In this document: in pieces, positions 1-8,750 of the stretch
How the letters are laid out: each line of letters starts with the position of its first letter
Numbering within the stretch: position 1 is the first letter of the stretch
The notes under the pieces: model-generated
What the model was told of the DNA's origin: nothing
The model's input: the letters and a program-made list of their open reading frames with translations, nothing else
Databases searched by the model: none
NCBI GenBank assembly: GCA_947492235.1
Contig: CANLLZ010000001.1
Location: 868,001-932,000 of the forward strand
From: an uncultured Altererythrobacter sp.
Lineage (GTDB): Bacteria > Pseudomonadota > Alphaproteobacteria > Sphingomonadales > Sphingomonadaceae
Length of the DNA: 64,000 bases
Direction of reading: 5' to 3'
Made by a program: the position numbers and the translations under genes

Positions 1-250
1 CCTGAACTGCCGCTGCTTGAGCCGGTGTCACTGCTGATGCCGATGCCGGAGCGATGCTCGCTTTCAACCGGGCATTTTCGGCTTCGAGCGCAGCCAGCCT
101 TTGTTCCAGCGCAAGGAAACGCGCTTCGACGCTGTTTTCAGCGGCGGTTGGCTGGGCGACATCGGGAGCATTGCTGTCTTGAGCGAAGGTCGGCGTGGCA
201 AATGCGCCAAGCAGGAGTGCAGCGCCGAGCGGGAGAAGTTTACGGTTCAC
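1..250 (-). CDS. Secreted coiled-coil protein, probable outer-membrane porin (N-terminus only)
   Basis: The gene runs off the left edge, leaving about 83 N-terminal residues. Translation from GTG at 250 gives a clean signal peptide (MNRKLLPLG then a hydrophobic stretch ending ATPTFAQ) followed by a short coiled coil rich in Leu, Glu and Ala (residues about 42-65, with ALEQRLAALEAENARLK). A signal peptide plus a short N-terminal coiled coil is the usual beginning of phosphate-selective-type or DcaP-type porins in sphingomonads, but the barrel lies outside the window, so that identity is inference. GTG is chosen because an in-frame TGA lies nine codons upstream with no ATG in between, and an AAGG ribosome-binding site sits about 8 nt before it. 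Confidence 0.6.
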   Translation of the reverse strand, partial: MNRKLLPLGAALLLGAFATPTFAQDSNAPDVAQPTAAENSVEARFLALEQRLAALEAENARLKASIAPASASAVTPAQAAAVQ

Positions 251-337
251 GAAAATTGCCTTTGGCTGATCGGGTCAGTCCGGCGGCAATAGGAACTATG
301 GTTTAGAACTTGGTTAACACGGGCATAACATTCGGCT

Positions 338-805
338 TCATTCCGTGAACGCCGCCACCAGAGCCTGCGCTGCCAGATCGACATCTTCCCAAGTATCGGC
401 GAAGTTTTCCTCCCCGCCGTAATACGGATCGGCCACCGCTGCGCCCTCGCGGCCCGGCACGGCATCCATCAGCAGGCCAACGCGGGCGGTGGCATCGGGC
501 GGGGCAAGGGCCTGGATATTGGCAAGATTGGAATGATCGAGCGCAAGGATGTGCGTGAAGCGCAGAAAATCGCGGATTTGCAACTGACGGCCCTTGTATC
601 CGGAAATGTCGATCCCGTGGCGCTGTGCCTCGGCGATACTGCGCGGGTCGGGCGGGGAGCCGACATGATAATCCGCCGTGCCTGCGCTGTCGGCATCGAC
701 GCACAGACCCACTTCGGCGGCGCGCCTCCGAAACGCGCCCTCGGCAAGGGGAGAACGGCAGATATTGCCGAGGCATACGAACAGGACGGCGGGGCGCTGG
801 ATCAT
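338..805 (-). CDS. Low-molecular-weight protein tyrosine phosphatase
   Basis: A cytoplasmic phosphatase of about 155 residues that removes phosphate from protein tyrosines. The P-loop CLGNICRSP is at residues 11-19, giving Cys11 as nucleophile and Arg17 as phosphate ligand. The general-acid Asp lies in the DPYYGG motif near residue 120, where the family places it. Two in-frame ATGs (805 and 811) precede the conserved start and neither has a strong ribosome-binding site; 805 gives the tightest fit to family length. The gene is divergent from the DUF885 gene at 877. A Wzc-type tyrosine autokinase lies 6 kb away, so a Wzb-like role on it is possible, but generic arsenate-reductase-like or housekeeping roles are equally open. 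Confidence 0.88.
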   Translation of the reverse strand: MIQRPAVLFVCLGNICRSPLAEGAFRRRAAEVGLCVDADSAGTADYHVGSPPDPRSIAEAQRHGIDISGYKGRQLQIRDFLRFTHILALDHSNLANIQALAPPDATARVGLLMDAVPGREGAAVADPYYGGEENFADTWEDVDLAAQALVAAFTE

Positions 806-876
806 CCGCATCGGATACTGGACCGGGGCCATATCGCGCAATAGGACAGACCGACACAATCCGGGAGACACACGTC

Positions 877-2628
877 ATGCGCCGCTTCTTCACCGCCCTC
901 GCTCTTTCCACCGCGATCGTATCACCTGCTCTGGCAGGTCCGGTGGAAGACTATGAGGCTTTGCGCGAGGAGGTCTGGCAGGCGACTCTCGACAGCGCAC
1001 CGCAATTGGCAACCAGCATCGGCGACCGGCGCGGCGACGGGAAGCTGGGCGATATTTCGCTCGCTGAATATGATCGCCAGACGGCGCAGAGCAGGGCGTT
1101 TCTGGAGCGATTGGACGCGATCGATGAAAGCGCATTGCCCGGTGATCTGCGGGTCGACTACGCGATCCTCAAGCGCAGTTTCGAAGACGGACTGGCAGGC
1201 GCCGGCTTCGACCAGAACCGCTATGTGATCTTCACCAATCGCGGCGGCTGGTTCACCTGGTTTGCCTCGCTCCCGCACAGGTCTCCCCTGTTCACGAAAG
1301 CAGATTACGAAAGCTATGTTTCCCGGCTGGAAGCATTTGCGAAAGTGAATGACGATGGCATCGCGCGCAGCCGCGAGGCGGTGGCGCGCGGGCTGACGCA
1401 GCCCTGCGGCCCGATGGAAGGGTTGGAAGACCGGATTTCGCAGCAGATTGTCGAGGATCACACACAGTCGCCCTTCTGGCGACCATTCGGCGAGCAACCT
1501 TCGACGATCAGCGATGCCGATTGGGCAGCCCTGACCAGCCGGGCGAGCGCGGCGCTGCAGGAGAGCGTGTTCCCGTCCTACCGCGAATTCCGCGACTTTT
1601 ATGTCGAAGAATACAAGCCCGAATGCCGCACCGGCACACCGGGTGTCCTCGCCACCCCGGGCGGTGAGGAGTATTATGCCTACCGCGTGAAGAGCTTCAC
1701 CACGACCGAGATGACGCCGGACGAAGTTCATGATCTGGGCCTGTCCGAAGTCGCCCGGATCCGCGCCGAAATGGTGGAAGTGGCAAGCAGCGCGGGGTAC
1801 GATACGCGCGAGGCCTATATCGAGCACCTGCGCACAGACCCGCAATATTACATGACGGATGCCGACGAGTATCTGCGCTATACGCAGGCTTTGGCGAAGG
1901 AAATCGACGGCTGGATGCCCAAGCTTTTCGGTAAGTTACCGCGCCAACCTTACACCGTTTCTCCAATTCCGGCAGCACAGGCACCGGGCAACACCACGGC
2001 TTATTACGAGCGCGGATCGCTGGAGACCGGGCAACCGGGCATTTACCGGCTGAACCTGACCGAGCTGGACCAGCGGCCTTTGTGGGAGTTGCCTGCTTTG
2101 GGTGTTCACGAGGCGGTGCCGGGCCATCATCACCAGCTTGCCCTGCAGCAGGAACTCGACATTCATCCGCTGCGCGCCAACGGCACGTTCTTCACTGCCT
2201 TTGTCGAGGGCTGGGGGCTTTATTCCGAGCGTCTGGGGATCGAGATGGGACTCTACGACACGCCCGCAAAAGAGATGGGTCGCCTGAGCTACGAGATGTG
2301 GCGTGCTGCGCGTCTGGTCGTCGATACCGGCATCCATGCCAAGGGATGGAGCAAGCAGCAGGCGGTCGATTTCATGCTCGATAATACCGCGCTCAGCCCG
2401 GGAAATATCGATGCCGAGGTCAATCGCTACATCACGTGGCCCGGACAGGCGCTGGCATACAAAATCGGCGAGCTGAAGATCCGTGAACTACGCACCCGCG
2501 CCGAAGAAGCGCTCGGCGCGGAGTTCGACCTGCGCGCATTTCACGATGCGGTGCTGGAAAACGGCGCGGTCCCGCTCAGCGTGCTGGAGCAGCATATCGA
2601 TCGCTGGATTGCGGCCCAGGAAGGCTAG
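877..2628 (+). CDS. Secreted DUF885-family metallopeptidase-like protein
   Basis: 583 residues beginning with a cleavable signal peptide (MRRFFTALALSTAIVSPALAG), so the protein is periplasmic or lipid-free secreted. The DUF885 signature HEAVPGHHHQL lies at about residue 411. Its HExxxGHH arrangement resembles a zinc-binding site, and a downstream EGWGLYSE segment is also typical of the family. Members are annotated as putative peptidases, mostly without characterised substrates. ATG 877 is preferred over upstream in-frame TTG/GTG codons because it begins the signal peptide and has GGGAGA 8 nt upstream. It is transcribed away from the tyrosine phosphatase gene. Confidence 0.88.
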   Translation: MRRFFTALALSTAIVSPALAGPVEDYEALREEVWQATLDSAPQLATSIGDRRGDGKLGDISLAEYDRQTAQSRAFLERLDAIDESALPGDLRVDYAILKRSFEDGLAGAGFDQNRYVIFTNRGGWFTWFASLPHRSPLFTKADYESYVSRLEAFAKVNDDGIARSREAVARGLTQPCGPMEGLEDRISQQIVEDHTQSPFWRPFGEQPSTISDADWAALTSRASAALQESVFPSYREFRDFYVEEYKPECRTGTPGVLATPGGEEYYAYRVKSFTTTEMTPDEVHDLGLSEVARIRAEMVEVASSAGYDTREAYIEHLRTDPQYYMTDADEYLRYTQALAKEIDGWMPKLFGKLPRQPYTVSPIPAAQAPGNTTAYYERGSLETGQPGIYRLNLTELDQRPLWELPALGVHEAVPGHHHQLALQQELDIHPLRANGTFFTAFVEGWGLYSERLGIEMGLYDTPAKEMGRLSYEMWRAARLVVDTGIHAKGWSKQQAVDFMLDNTALSPGNIDAEVNRYITWPGQALAYKIGELKIRELRTRAEEALGAEFDLRAFHDAVLENGAVPLSVLEQHIDRWIAAQEG

Positions 2629-2649
2629 GCCGAGCGGGACTGGCTGCGC

Positions 2650-2778
2650 TTAGATCGCGCGATCGCCAGCTTCGCCGACGGATTCGATGTCGCGGCCAAC
2701 GCCTTTGACAGTGTTGCACGCCGTCAGGGTGAAGACGGTTGCGCCCAGAGCGATTGCGGCGATTGTCTTGCGGATCAT
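2650..2778 (-). CDS. Entericidin A/B-like small lipoprotein
   Basis: A 42-residue lipoprotein too short for most gene callers. It starts MIRKTIAAIALGATVFTL, has lipobox LTAC (Cys21) and continues NTVKGVGRDIESVGEAGD. The short N-x-V-x-G-x-G-x-D-I-x-x-x-G core after the lipidated cysteine is the entericidin (EcnA/EcnB) signature. Entericidins are small membrane lipoproteins linked to a toxin/antidote pair in E. coli, while in alphaproteobacteria single copies are common and of unclear function. AAGGA lies 6-7 nt before ATG 2778. It sits downstream of the UbiB-like gene on the same strand and converges on the DUF885 gene. Confidence 0.88.
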   Translation of the reverse strand: MIRKTIAAIALGATVFTLTACNTVKGVGRDIESVGEAGDRAI

Positions 2779-2835
2779 GATGTTTTCCTTGCCAGTTAAG
2801 GTCTTTGCGGTTGCGCAGCGTTCCTGTCGCGCAGC

Positions 2836-4191
2836 TTAATTGCCAACGGTTGTGCGGCGAAATGTTTCCTGCACGGCACGGCGCACATTGACCTTCGCCT
2901 CCAGCCGCGCGCCAAGCAGGGCGGTTCCGCTGATCTTGCGCTGGACAAAAAGGGTTTCGGCCGGAGGCAGGTGCCAGTTTGCCCGGTCCTCGGCAATTTG
3001 CATGCCTTCATCCTTGAGCAGAGGCACGAAAGAGCGATCCCCGAAATCGAACGGGGCATCGGGGCTCATTTCTTCGACAATGATGTCGATGATCTTGCCT
3101 ATCCGTTCCGGATGTCGCTCGATGACGACCGGGCTGATGAAACCGGCCTTGATCGCCTCTTCGCGGATGCGGTCCGCATCCTTGGCGAGGCCCGCTTCCA
3201 GCAAGCTGCGATAGGCCGCCGCGATATCGGGATCGACCGGGCGTGCGGCCCCGAAATCGAGCAGAACAATCTGGCCCGGAGCGCCGTCTTCCCCGCGGCG
3301 ATAGCGGAAATTGGCGAAATTCGGGTCGGTCTGCATGATCCCGAACTCGAACATTTCGCGCAGGACCAATCGCAGCAACCGCTCGAAAATCGTGTCGCGC
3401 AATTCCTGCGGCTCGCTGATCAGATCCTCGATCGGAATGCCATCCTCGAAACTCATCGCGAGAATACGATCCCGGGTCAGTTCGGTGTCTAGGGTAGGGA
3501 CAACGAAGCCCTCGCTCTCATCCAGATGCGATGCGTAGATCTGCATCTGCTCGCCTTCGCGGTGGTAATCCGCTTCCTCGTGCAATTGCTCTTTCGCAGC
3601 CGCCAGCAAAGGCTCGATGTCGAGCTCCTTGGGCAGCAGGCCGGACACGCGCAAAAGGGTCGCGACATTGTCGACATCGCTATCGATGCTCTTGGCGACC
3701 CCTGGATACTGGACCTTGATCGCCAGCATGCGCCCATCGCGGGTCAGCGCGCGGTGGACCTGGCCAATGCTGGCAGCGGCAATTGGGCGAGGTTCAAAGC
3801 GGCGGAATTGTTTGCGCCAGTCCTTGCCCCAATCCTGCGCCAGCACCTTGTCGAGCTGTTTGGGGGGCATGAAGTTGGCCCGGTCACGCAGCGAAGCGAG
3901 GATCGTCGACAGCTCGGGCGGCAACAGGTCGCCTGCATCCATGCTGATCATCTGGCCCATCTTCATGGCCGCGCCGCGCAAGTGAGAAAGCCGATCGGCC
4001 AGCCGCGCTGCATTTGCCGGAGTGAGCAGCAGCTCATTTATCGTCGGACGCTCGCCAGCCGCCATCCGGCGCGCACCTTCGCCCACGACAGAGCCTGCAA
4101 CCCCGCCCGCGAGACGGCTGAATCCCGCCAGCCGCGCGATCCGCCCGCTGGGCACTGCGCGATGGCGGTCCTTGCCTTCATGATCAGCCAC
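2836..4191 (-). CDS. ABC1/UbiB (AarF/ADCK) family kinase-like protein
   Basis: 451 residues of the atypical UbiB-type protein kinase-like family, whose members act as ATPases supporting isoprenoid-quinone biosynthesis or lipid handling at the membrane. Visible hallmarks are the KxGQ motif (KMGQMIS, about residue 77), the alanine-rich loop in place of a glycine-rich loop (AAASIGQVHR), the EEADY segment (family E-rich motif) and LLDFGAAR with the DFG Asp. A variable N-terminus of about 50 residues precedes the conserved core. This could be a second ADCK paralogue rather than the ubiquinone-operon UbiB, since no ubi genes are adjacent. The stop lies 57 bp upstream of the entericidin-like gene. 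Confidence 0.88.
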   Translation of the reverse strand: MADHEGKDRHRAVPSGRIARLAGFSRLAGGVAGSVVGEGARRMAAGERPTINELLLTPANAARLADRLSHLRGAAMKMGQMISMDAGDLLPPELSTILASLRDRANFMPPKQLDKVLAQDWGKDWRKQFRRFEPRPIAAASIGQVHRALTRDGRMLAIKVQYPGVAKSIDSDVDNVATLLRVSGLLPKELDIEPLLAAAKEQLHEEADYHREGEQMQIYASHLDESEGFVVPTLDTELTRDRILAMSFEDGIPIEDLISEPQELRDTIFERLLRLVLREMFEFGIMQTDPNFANFRYRRGEDGAPGQIVLLDFGAARPVDPDIAAAYRSLLEAGLAKDADRIREEAIKAGFISPVVIERHPERIGKIIDIIVEEMSPDAPFDFGDRSFVPLLKDEGMQIAEDRANWHLPPAETLFVQRKISGTALLGARLEAKVNVRRAVQETFRRTTVGN

Positions 4192-4285
4192 GGCAGGTAA
4201 TGTCGCGTGCTGCGGGCATCTTTTGGTGAGGCATCAAACGGTTCCTTTGCCCCTCCAATCCACCCGGCCCACGTCTGTTCCATAT

Positions 4286-5782
4286 ATGGACAGCAAAGCG
4301 CGGCTTTGGGCTGGTCACTCAGGGAAGTTCTGGCTAAATCACGACCCGATGCTTTCAGCCGCAAACCCTCAAGGCGCGCCTATTCGCGGCGAGCGAAAAC
4401 TGCTTATCGGAGCGATTGTGCTGATGGCTGTCGCATTGCTGCTCGGCGGACAGGCCAACGGTAATGCTGGGCGTGAGATGGTAATCCAACTCGCCGCACT
4501 GTTTGTTGCTTATCAGGCCTATGCGTCGTCCACAGCCGGGCGCGTCTCGGACGAGAAAGTCGTCCGCTGGGCTGGATGGGTGCTGGCCGCGACGATCGGG
4601 CTGGTGCTGCTCCATCTGGTTCCGCTGCCGTATAATTTGTGGGCTATTCTCTCGCCGGTGGACACTGCGAAGCAGGTTCTCGAGCAACTGGGTCTTGCCA
4701 ATGGATGGCGGCCCTTCGCGCTCGATCCGGCAGAGACGTTTGACAATTTGCTTCTTCTGCTGCCGCCCATCGCGATGTTCTATGCGGTCTTGCGCCTTTC
4801 GGAGCGCGGCCGGACGCGGCTCGCTCTGGTCGCACTGGGTCTGGCGATTGTTGGCGCGGCTCTCGGTCTTTTGCAATATGGCAGCGGGACCCAGTCGCTG
4901 GACTTTTACGAGGCGACCCATATCGGCTTTGGTTCGGGCTATTTCGCGAACCGCAATCATCAAGCCGATTTTGCGATAATTGGCTGGCTACTGGCGGCGG
5001 GATTGATCGCCTCTCCATGGGTGCCGACCGCCCGGTTCGGCGCTGCGGGTCAAGCGGGCATCCTTTTGCTGATGAGCGCTCTGTTCATACTCGCCATCCT
5101 CGCGACGGGCTCGCGTGGAGGATTTCTGCTGGCCGTCTTTGCCGCTCTGGCCATCCTGATCATCCGGTTTGCCGGGAATGCGGGCAAATTGTTTGGCGCG
5201 CTGATCGGGGCCGGGGCTTTGGGCGCCGCCATTCTGGCCATCGCGGCAAGTTCGGGAAGCGCGTTGCTGGGCCGCACGCTGGAGCGTTTCGGAAATGAGG
5301 ACGAGGTCAGGCTGATCATCTGGCCGCGCGTGCTCGAGATCGTGCAGGATACCATGCCATTGGGCGCAGGCATTGGCAGTTTCGTGGAGTATTACCGCTT
5401 CACCGAACCGCTCGACATGGTCGGGCGCAAGTTCGTGAACAGCGCGCATAATGAATTTCTCGAAATCGCTTTCGATGCGGGCATTCCGGGTCTGCTCCTG
5501 CTGTTTGCCGGTATTTTCGTGATTGGCTGGGCCGCATGGAAGGCGCTGCGCGGGGGGCTTGGCGATGCGGGCGATTATCGGCGGCTTCAGGCTGTGGCGG
5601 GTGTCGCCGTCATTGTGCTGATTGCGCATAGCAGTTTCGACTATCCGCTGCGTACCACAGGTCTGGCGGTGACCTTCGCGGGCCTTTGCGGCTTGCTTAT
5701 GCCCAGACCAAGCGATAGCACGATTGTTACATCGGAAACCGACCGCACCACGGTCGATTCCTCGGCCCGAAACACCACATGA
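4286..5782 (+). CDS. O-antigen ligase/polymerase-like membrane protein (Wzy/WaaL family) 1
   Basis: About 498 residues, a polytopic inner-membrane protein with some ten hydrophobic segments and a large periplasmic loop. The loop region carries AHNEFLE after GAGIGSF, the usual Wzy_C/O-antigen ligase signature. It would polymerise or ligate lipid-linked oligosaccharide repeats in the periplasm. It leads the forward export block (Wza, Wzc and partner follow), so a role in making the same polymer is likely. The start is uncertain: ATG 4286 and ATG 4349 are both possible, a TTG at 4223 opens the frame, and none has a strong ribosome-binding site. The cytoplasmic C-terminal tail of about 25 residues is Thr/Ser-rich. 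Confidence 0.82.
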   Translation: MDSKARLWAGHSGKFWLNHDPMLSAANPQGAPIRGERKLLIGAIVLMAVALLLGGQANGNAGREMVIQLAALFVAYQAYASSTAGRVSDEKVVRWAGWVLAATIGLVLLHLVPLPYNLWAILSPVDTAKQVLEQLGLANGWRPFALDPAETFDNLLLLLPPIAMFYAVLRLSERGRTRLALVALGLAIVGAALGLLQYGSGTQSLDFYEATHIGFGSGYFANRNHQADFAIIGWLLAAGLIASPWVPTARFGAAGQAGILLLMSALFILAILATGSRGGFLLAVFAALAILIIRFAGNAGKLFGALIGAGALGAAILAIAASSGSALLGRTLERFGNEDEVRLIIWPRVLEIVQDTMPLGAGIGSFVEYYRFTEPLDMVGRKFVNSAHNEFLEIAFDAGIPGLLLLFAGIFVIGWAAWKALRGGLGDAGDYRRLQAVAGVAVIVLIAHSSFDYPLRTTGLAVTFAGLCGLLMPRPSDSTIVTSETDRTTVDSSARNTT

Positions 5783-5803
5783 AATGACGGGAATGTTCAC
5801 GCG

Positions 5804-6514
5804 ATGAAAAATTCGCCGCTCTTTTTGGCAGCTATGGGTTTGATGCTTGCAATGGTGTCAGCCTGCACCAGCACGATCGAACAGGCCTCTCCGCCGATTG
5901 CGCAGGTGGCCGAGCAGTTTGAAATGCCGCTGAACGAAGTCGATCCCGCGACATACCGTCTTGGGCCGCAGGACCAGATCAGCATCCGGACATTCCGCGA
6001 GGAAGATCTGTCCTTTGACCAGATTACCGTGGATTCGACCGGGGCGATTGCATTCCCGATCCTGGGCCGCGTGGAAGCTTCCGGGGCGACAGTGTTCGAT
6101 CTCGCGCAGCGTTTGGAAAACGGGCTGGCGCAAAGCTATCTGCGCAATCCCGATGTGACCGTGATGCTGGTGCGTTCCGCTGCACAGCGGATTACGGTTG
6201 AGGGCGCTGTTGCCCAATCCGGTGTATTCCCGATCGATGGCGATCTGACCTTGCTCGGCGCTATTGCCCGTGCACGGGGGACGACAGAGATTGCGTCGCG
6301 CGATGATGTCGTGATTTTCCGGACAATCGATAATCAGCGCATGGGTGCGTTGTTCGATCTTACCGCAATCGAGCGCGGGTATGCCGACGACCCGACAATG
6401 GTGGCAGGGGACGTAGTCGTCGTCCACACCGATGGCGCACGGCGCAACTATCTCGAGGCTCTCCGGCTGTCGCCGATTGCGGCCAGCATCTTTCGGATAA
6501 TTCCGTCCCTCTAA
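5804..6514 (+). CDS. Wza-type polysaccharide export lipoprotein
   Basis: A 236-residue lipoprotein: signal sequence MKNSPLFLAAMGLMLAM followed by lipobox VSAC (Cys21). The body starts with the Poly_export domain (YRLGPQDQISIRTF, about residues 50-130) and continues with a SLBB beta-grasp domain (ITVEGAVAQSGVFPI, about 130-200). Family members form the outer-membrane export channel for capsule or exopolysaccharide. It is shorter than E. coli Wza (about 380 residues) and lacks the C-terminal amphipathic helix barrel, matching the short sphingomonad/rhizobial type. It sits 21 bp after the ligase-like gene and 31 bp before the autokinase gene, so it is probably in one operon. Confidence 0.9.
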   Translation: MKNSPLFLAAMGLMLAMVSACTSTIEQASPPIAQVAEQFEMPLNEVDPATYRLGPQDQISIRTFREEDLSFDQITVDSTGAIAFPILGRVEASGATVFDLAQRLENGLAQSYLRNPDVTVMLVRSAAQRITVEGAVAQSGVFPIDGDLTLLGAIARARGTTEIASRDDVVIFRTIDNQRMGALFDLTAIERGYADDPTMVAGDVVVVHTDGARRNYLEALRLSPIAASIFRIIPSL

Positions 6515-6545
6515 TTCCGACATTATTGGAACTGTGCAGAAACCA

Positions 6546-8750
6546 ATGAATCAAGCGCAATCCGTGGTCCCGAGTGGACGCCCGATCGGTGAAGGCACCA
6601 ATGACAGCGTATTGCTGGCAGGGGGCACGCCCTCTGGCAGTGACAATGAGGGCGGTCTGTTCGATTTCGTCGAGCTGCGCGCCATTGTCATGCGCAATAT
6701 CTGGCTGATCCTTGGATCGGTTGTGACGATGTTGATCGTAGCGGCAATTCTGACTGCACTGACCGTTCCCTTGTTCCGCGCTGAGACGACGCTGCAGGTT
6801 GATCCGCAGCAGGCGAATATTCTCGATGTCGAAGACGTGCAGGCTGATGTCCAATCGCGGGATACCGACCAGTTTCTGCAGACGCAGATCGAGATTCTCG
6901 AGAGCCGGTCTATTGCCGAGGATGTGGCCGAAGATCTTGGCCTGCTCGATGACAATGCGTTTCTGCTTGCGATGAACCGGGCAGCTCCTTCGGGCGAGGG
7001 CGATGAAGCCGCGACGCAGACCAATCGCACCGCTGCAGTCGTGGCCGCAATTATGGCCAATCGCCGTGTGGCGCGCGTTCCGGACTCGCAGATTGTCGAG
7101 ATCGAATTTGTCAGTCCCAGTCCCCGCCTCTCGACAGAGATCGCCAACAGTCTGGCGGAAAACTATATCGAAGACAGCCTGACCCGGCGTTTCAGCGTCA
7201 ACAATTATGCCCGTGAATTTGTCGGCGAACAATTGGCCGAAGCACGCGAGAGGCTTGAGAATTCAGAAAAGGTTCTGGCCACCTACGCGCAGAATGCGGG
7301 CATTGTCACAACAGCACGCAACGCGGAAGGCGACAGCACCGGATCGCTCACCGGAGCGACGATCGAGCAGACCAACGAATTGCTGATTCGCGCGAAAGCT
7401 GATCGGATCGAAGCCGAGCAGGCTTGGCAGAGCGCACGCTCCAGCCCTGCGCTGGCGCTTCCGTCAGTCTATCAGAACCCCGCGATCACGAACCTTCTTC
7501 GCCGACGCGCCGAATTGCGCGGCGAATTGGCGGAATTGAACGAGCGCTATGTCGATGGCGCGCCCGAAGTGCAGGAAGTTCGGGCCGAGCTGGCCGAAAT
7601 CGACCGAGAAGTTTCGTCGATTTCCGGCTCGATCAAAAGCTCTCTGCGCAAGGAATACGAAGCGCGCCTGGGCCGCGAGCGTGAGCTGAGCCAGGAAGTT
7701 GCGGAACTCACCGGACAGCAGCAGGGCGAACAAACCCGGGGGGTCCAGTACAATATTCTCGCCCGCGAAGTCGCAACGAACCGCTCGCTCTATGACGGTT
7801 TGCTTCAGCGCTTCCGCGAATTGACTGCGTCGGCAGGCTTGACCGGCAACAGCATCACTATTGTCGATGAAGCGCAATTGCCGCGCAATCCGTTTGCCCC
7901 GCAGCCGGTGCGGAACATGGCCATCGGACTGCTGGTCGGACTGGTTCTGGCTGGTTTGCTGACCATGCTGCGCGAACAGATTTTCAACCGGGTCCGTACG
8001 CCGGAAGACATTCGTCGCCATCTGTCGGTGCCTCTCTTGTCGACCATCCCCAAACCGCACGATGGCGATATGAAGGCGGCGATGGAGGAGAACCTTTCGG
8101 GTGTTTCGGAGGCTTTCCAGACGCTCACGTCGATCCTTTCGCTATCCAGCGACACCGGCGCACCGCGTTCGATGTTCATCACGAGCGGCAGGTCGTCCGA
8201 AGGCAAGTCAACCACCGCCTTCGCAGTGGCGAAATATCTCGCGCGCCGTGGCAAGAGAGTGCTGATTGTCGACGCCGATTTGCGGCGTCCGCAAATGCAC
8301 CGTCTCGTCGATTCACAGAACGAGGTTGGCTTGTCTGATCTGCTTGCGGGCCAGACCGATACGTCTTCGATCGTGCATTCGGCCACCGAATTTAATGGCC
8401 TGTCCTATGTCACTGCGGGGCCGATCCCGCCCGATCCTGTCGACCTGCTGTCGAGTGCGCGCCTTAAGGCTGCCATCGCCGAATGGCGTGAACAGTTCGA
8501 TCATGTGATCGTCGACGGTCCTCCGGTTCTTGGCCTGTCCGACGCGTTGATCATTTCTTCCAATGTCGATGCGACCGTCTTTGCACTGGAATCGGGTGCG
8601 TGGCGTCCGGGCCAGGTGAAGGATATGCTGCGTCGCCTGTCGAACCATGCGAACCAGCTGGTTGGTATCGTCATGACCAAGTTCGATGCGAAGAGCGACG
8701 GATACGCCTATTATTACCAGGAGTATGAATACTCCTATTCCGAACGGTGA
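6546..8750 (+). CDS. Wzc-type polysaccharide co-polymerase and tyrosine autokinase (BY-kinase)
   Basis: About 734 residues. An N-terminal Wzz domain with a membrane helix (about residues 40-70) leads into a periplasmic coiled-coil region and a second membrane helix before a PRNPFAP Pro-rich segment, then a cytoplasmic BY-kinase domain. Kinase motifs are Walker A GRSSEGKS (about residue 548), Walker A' VLIVDADLRR and Walker B VIVDGPP. The C-terminus ends in a tyrosine cluster (YAYYYQEYEYSYSE), the expected autophosphorylation tail. It controls chain length and export together with Wza. The alternative GTG start at 6534 has GGA 4 nt upstream; ATG 6546 is the first ATG. The stop overlaps the next gene's start (GTGA). 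Confidence 0.92.
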   Translation: MNQAQSVVPSGRPIGEGTNDSVLLAGGTPSGSDNEGGLFDFVELRAIVMRNIWLILGSVVTMLIVAAILTALTVPLFRAETTLQVDPQQANILDVEDVQADVQSRDTDQFLQTQIEILESRSIAEDVAEDLGLLDDNAFLLAMNRAAPSGEGDEAATQTNRTAAVVAAIMANRRVARVPDSQIVEIEFVSPSPRLSTEIANSLAENYIEDSLTRRFSVNNYAREFVGEQLAEARERLENSEKVLATYAQNAGIVTTARNAEGDSTGSLTGATIEQTNELLIRAKADRIEAEQAWQSARSSPALALPSVYQNPAITNLLRRRAELRGELAELNERYVDGAPEVQEVRAELAEIDREVSSISGSIKSSLRKEYEARLGRERELSQEVAELTGQQQGEQTRGVQYNILAREVATNRSLYDGLLQRFRELTASAGLTGNSITIVDEAQLPRNPFAPQPVRNMAIGLLVGLVLAGLLTMLREQIFNRVRTPEDIRRHLSVPLLSTIPKPHDGDMKAAMEENLSGVSEAFQTLTSILSLSSDTGAPRSMFITSGRSSEGKSTTAFAVAKYLARRGKRVLIVDADLRRPQMHRLVDSQNEVGLSDLLAGQTDTSSIVHSATEFNGLSYVTAGPIPPDPVDLLSSARLKAAIAEWREQFDHVIVDGPPVLGLSDALIISSNVDATVFALESGAWRPGQVKDMLRRLSNHANQLVGIVMTKFDAKSDGYAYYYQEYEYSYSER

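Noticed and set aside
303-321. Possible CtrA-like box (TTAA-N7-CTAA) before the porin-like start
   Set aside because: Only partly fits TTAA-N7-TTAAC and the region is short, so it was not called.
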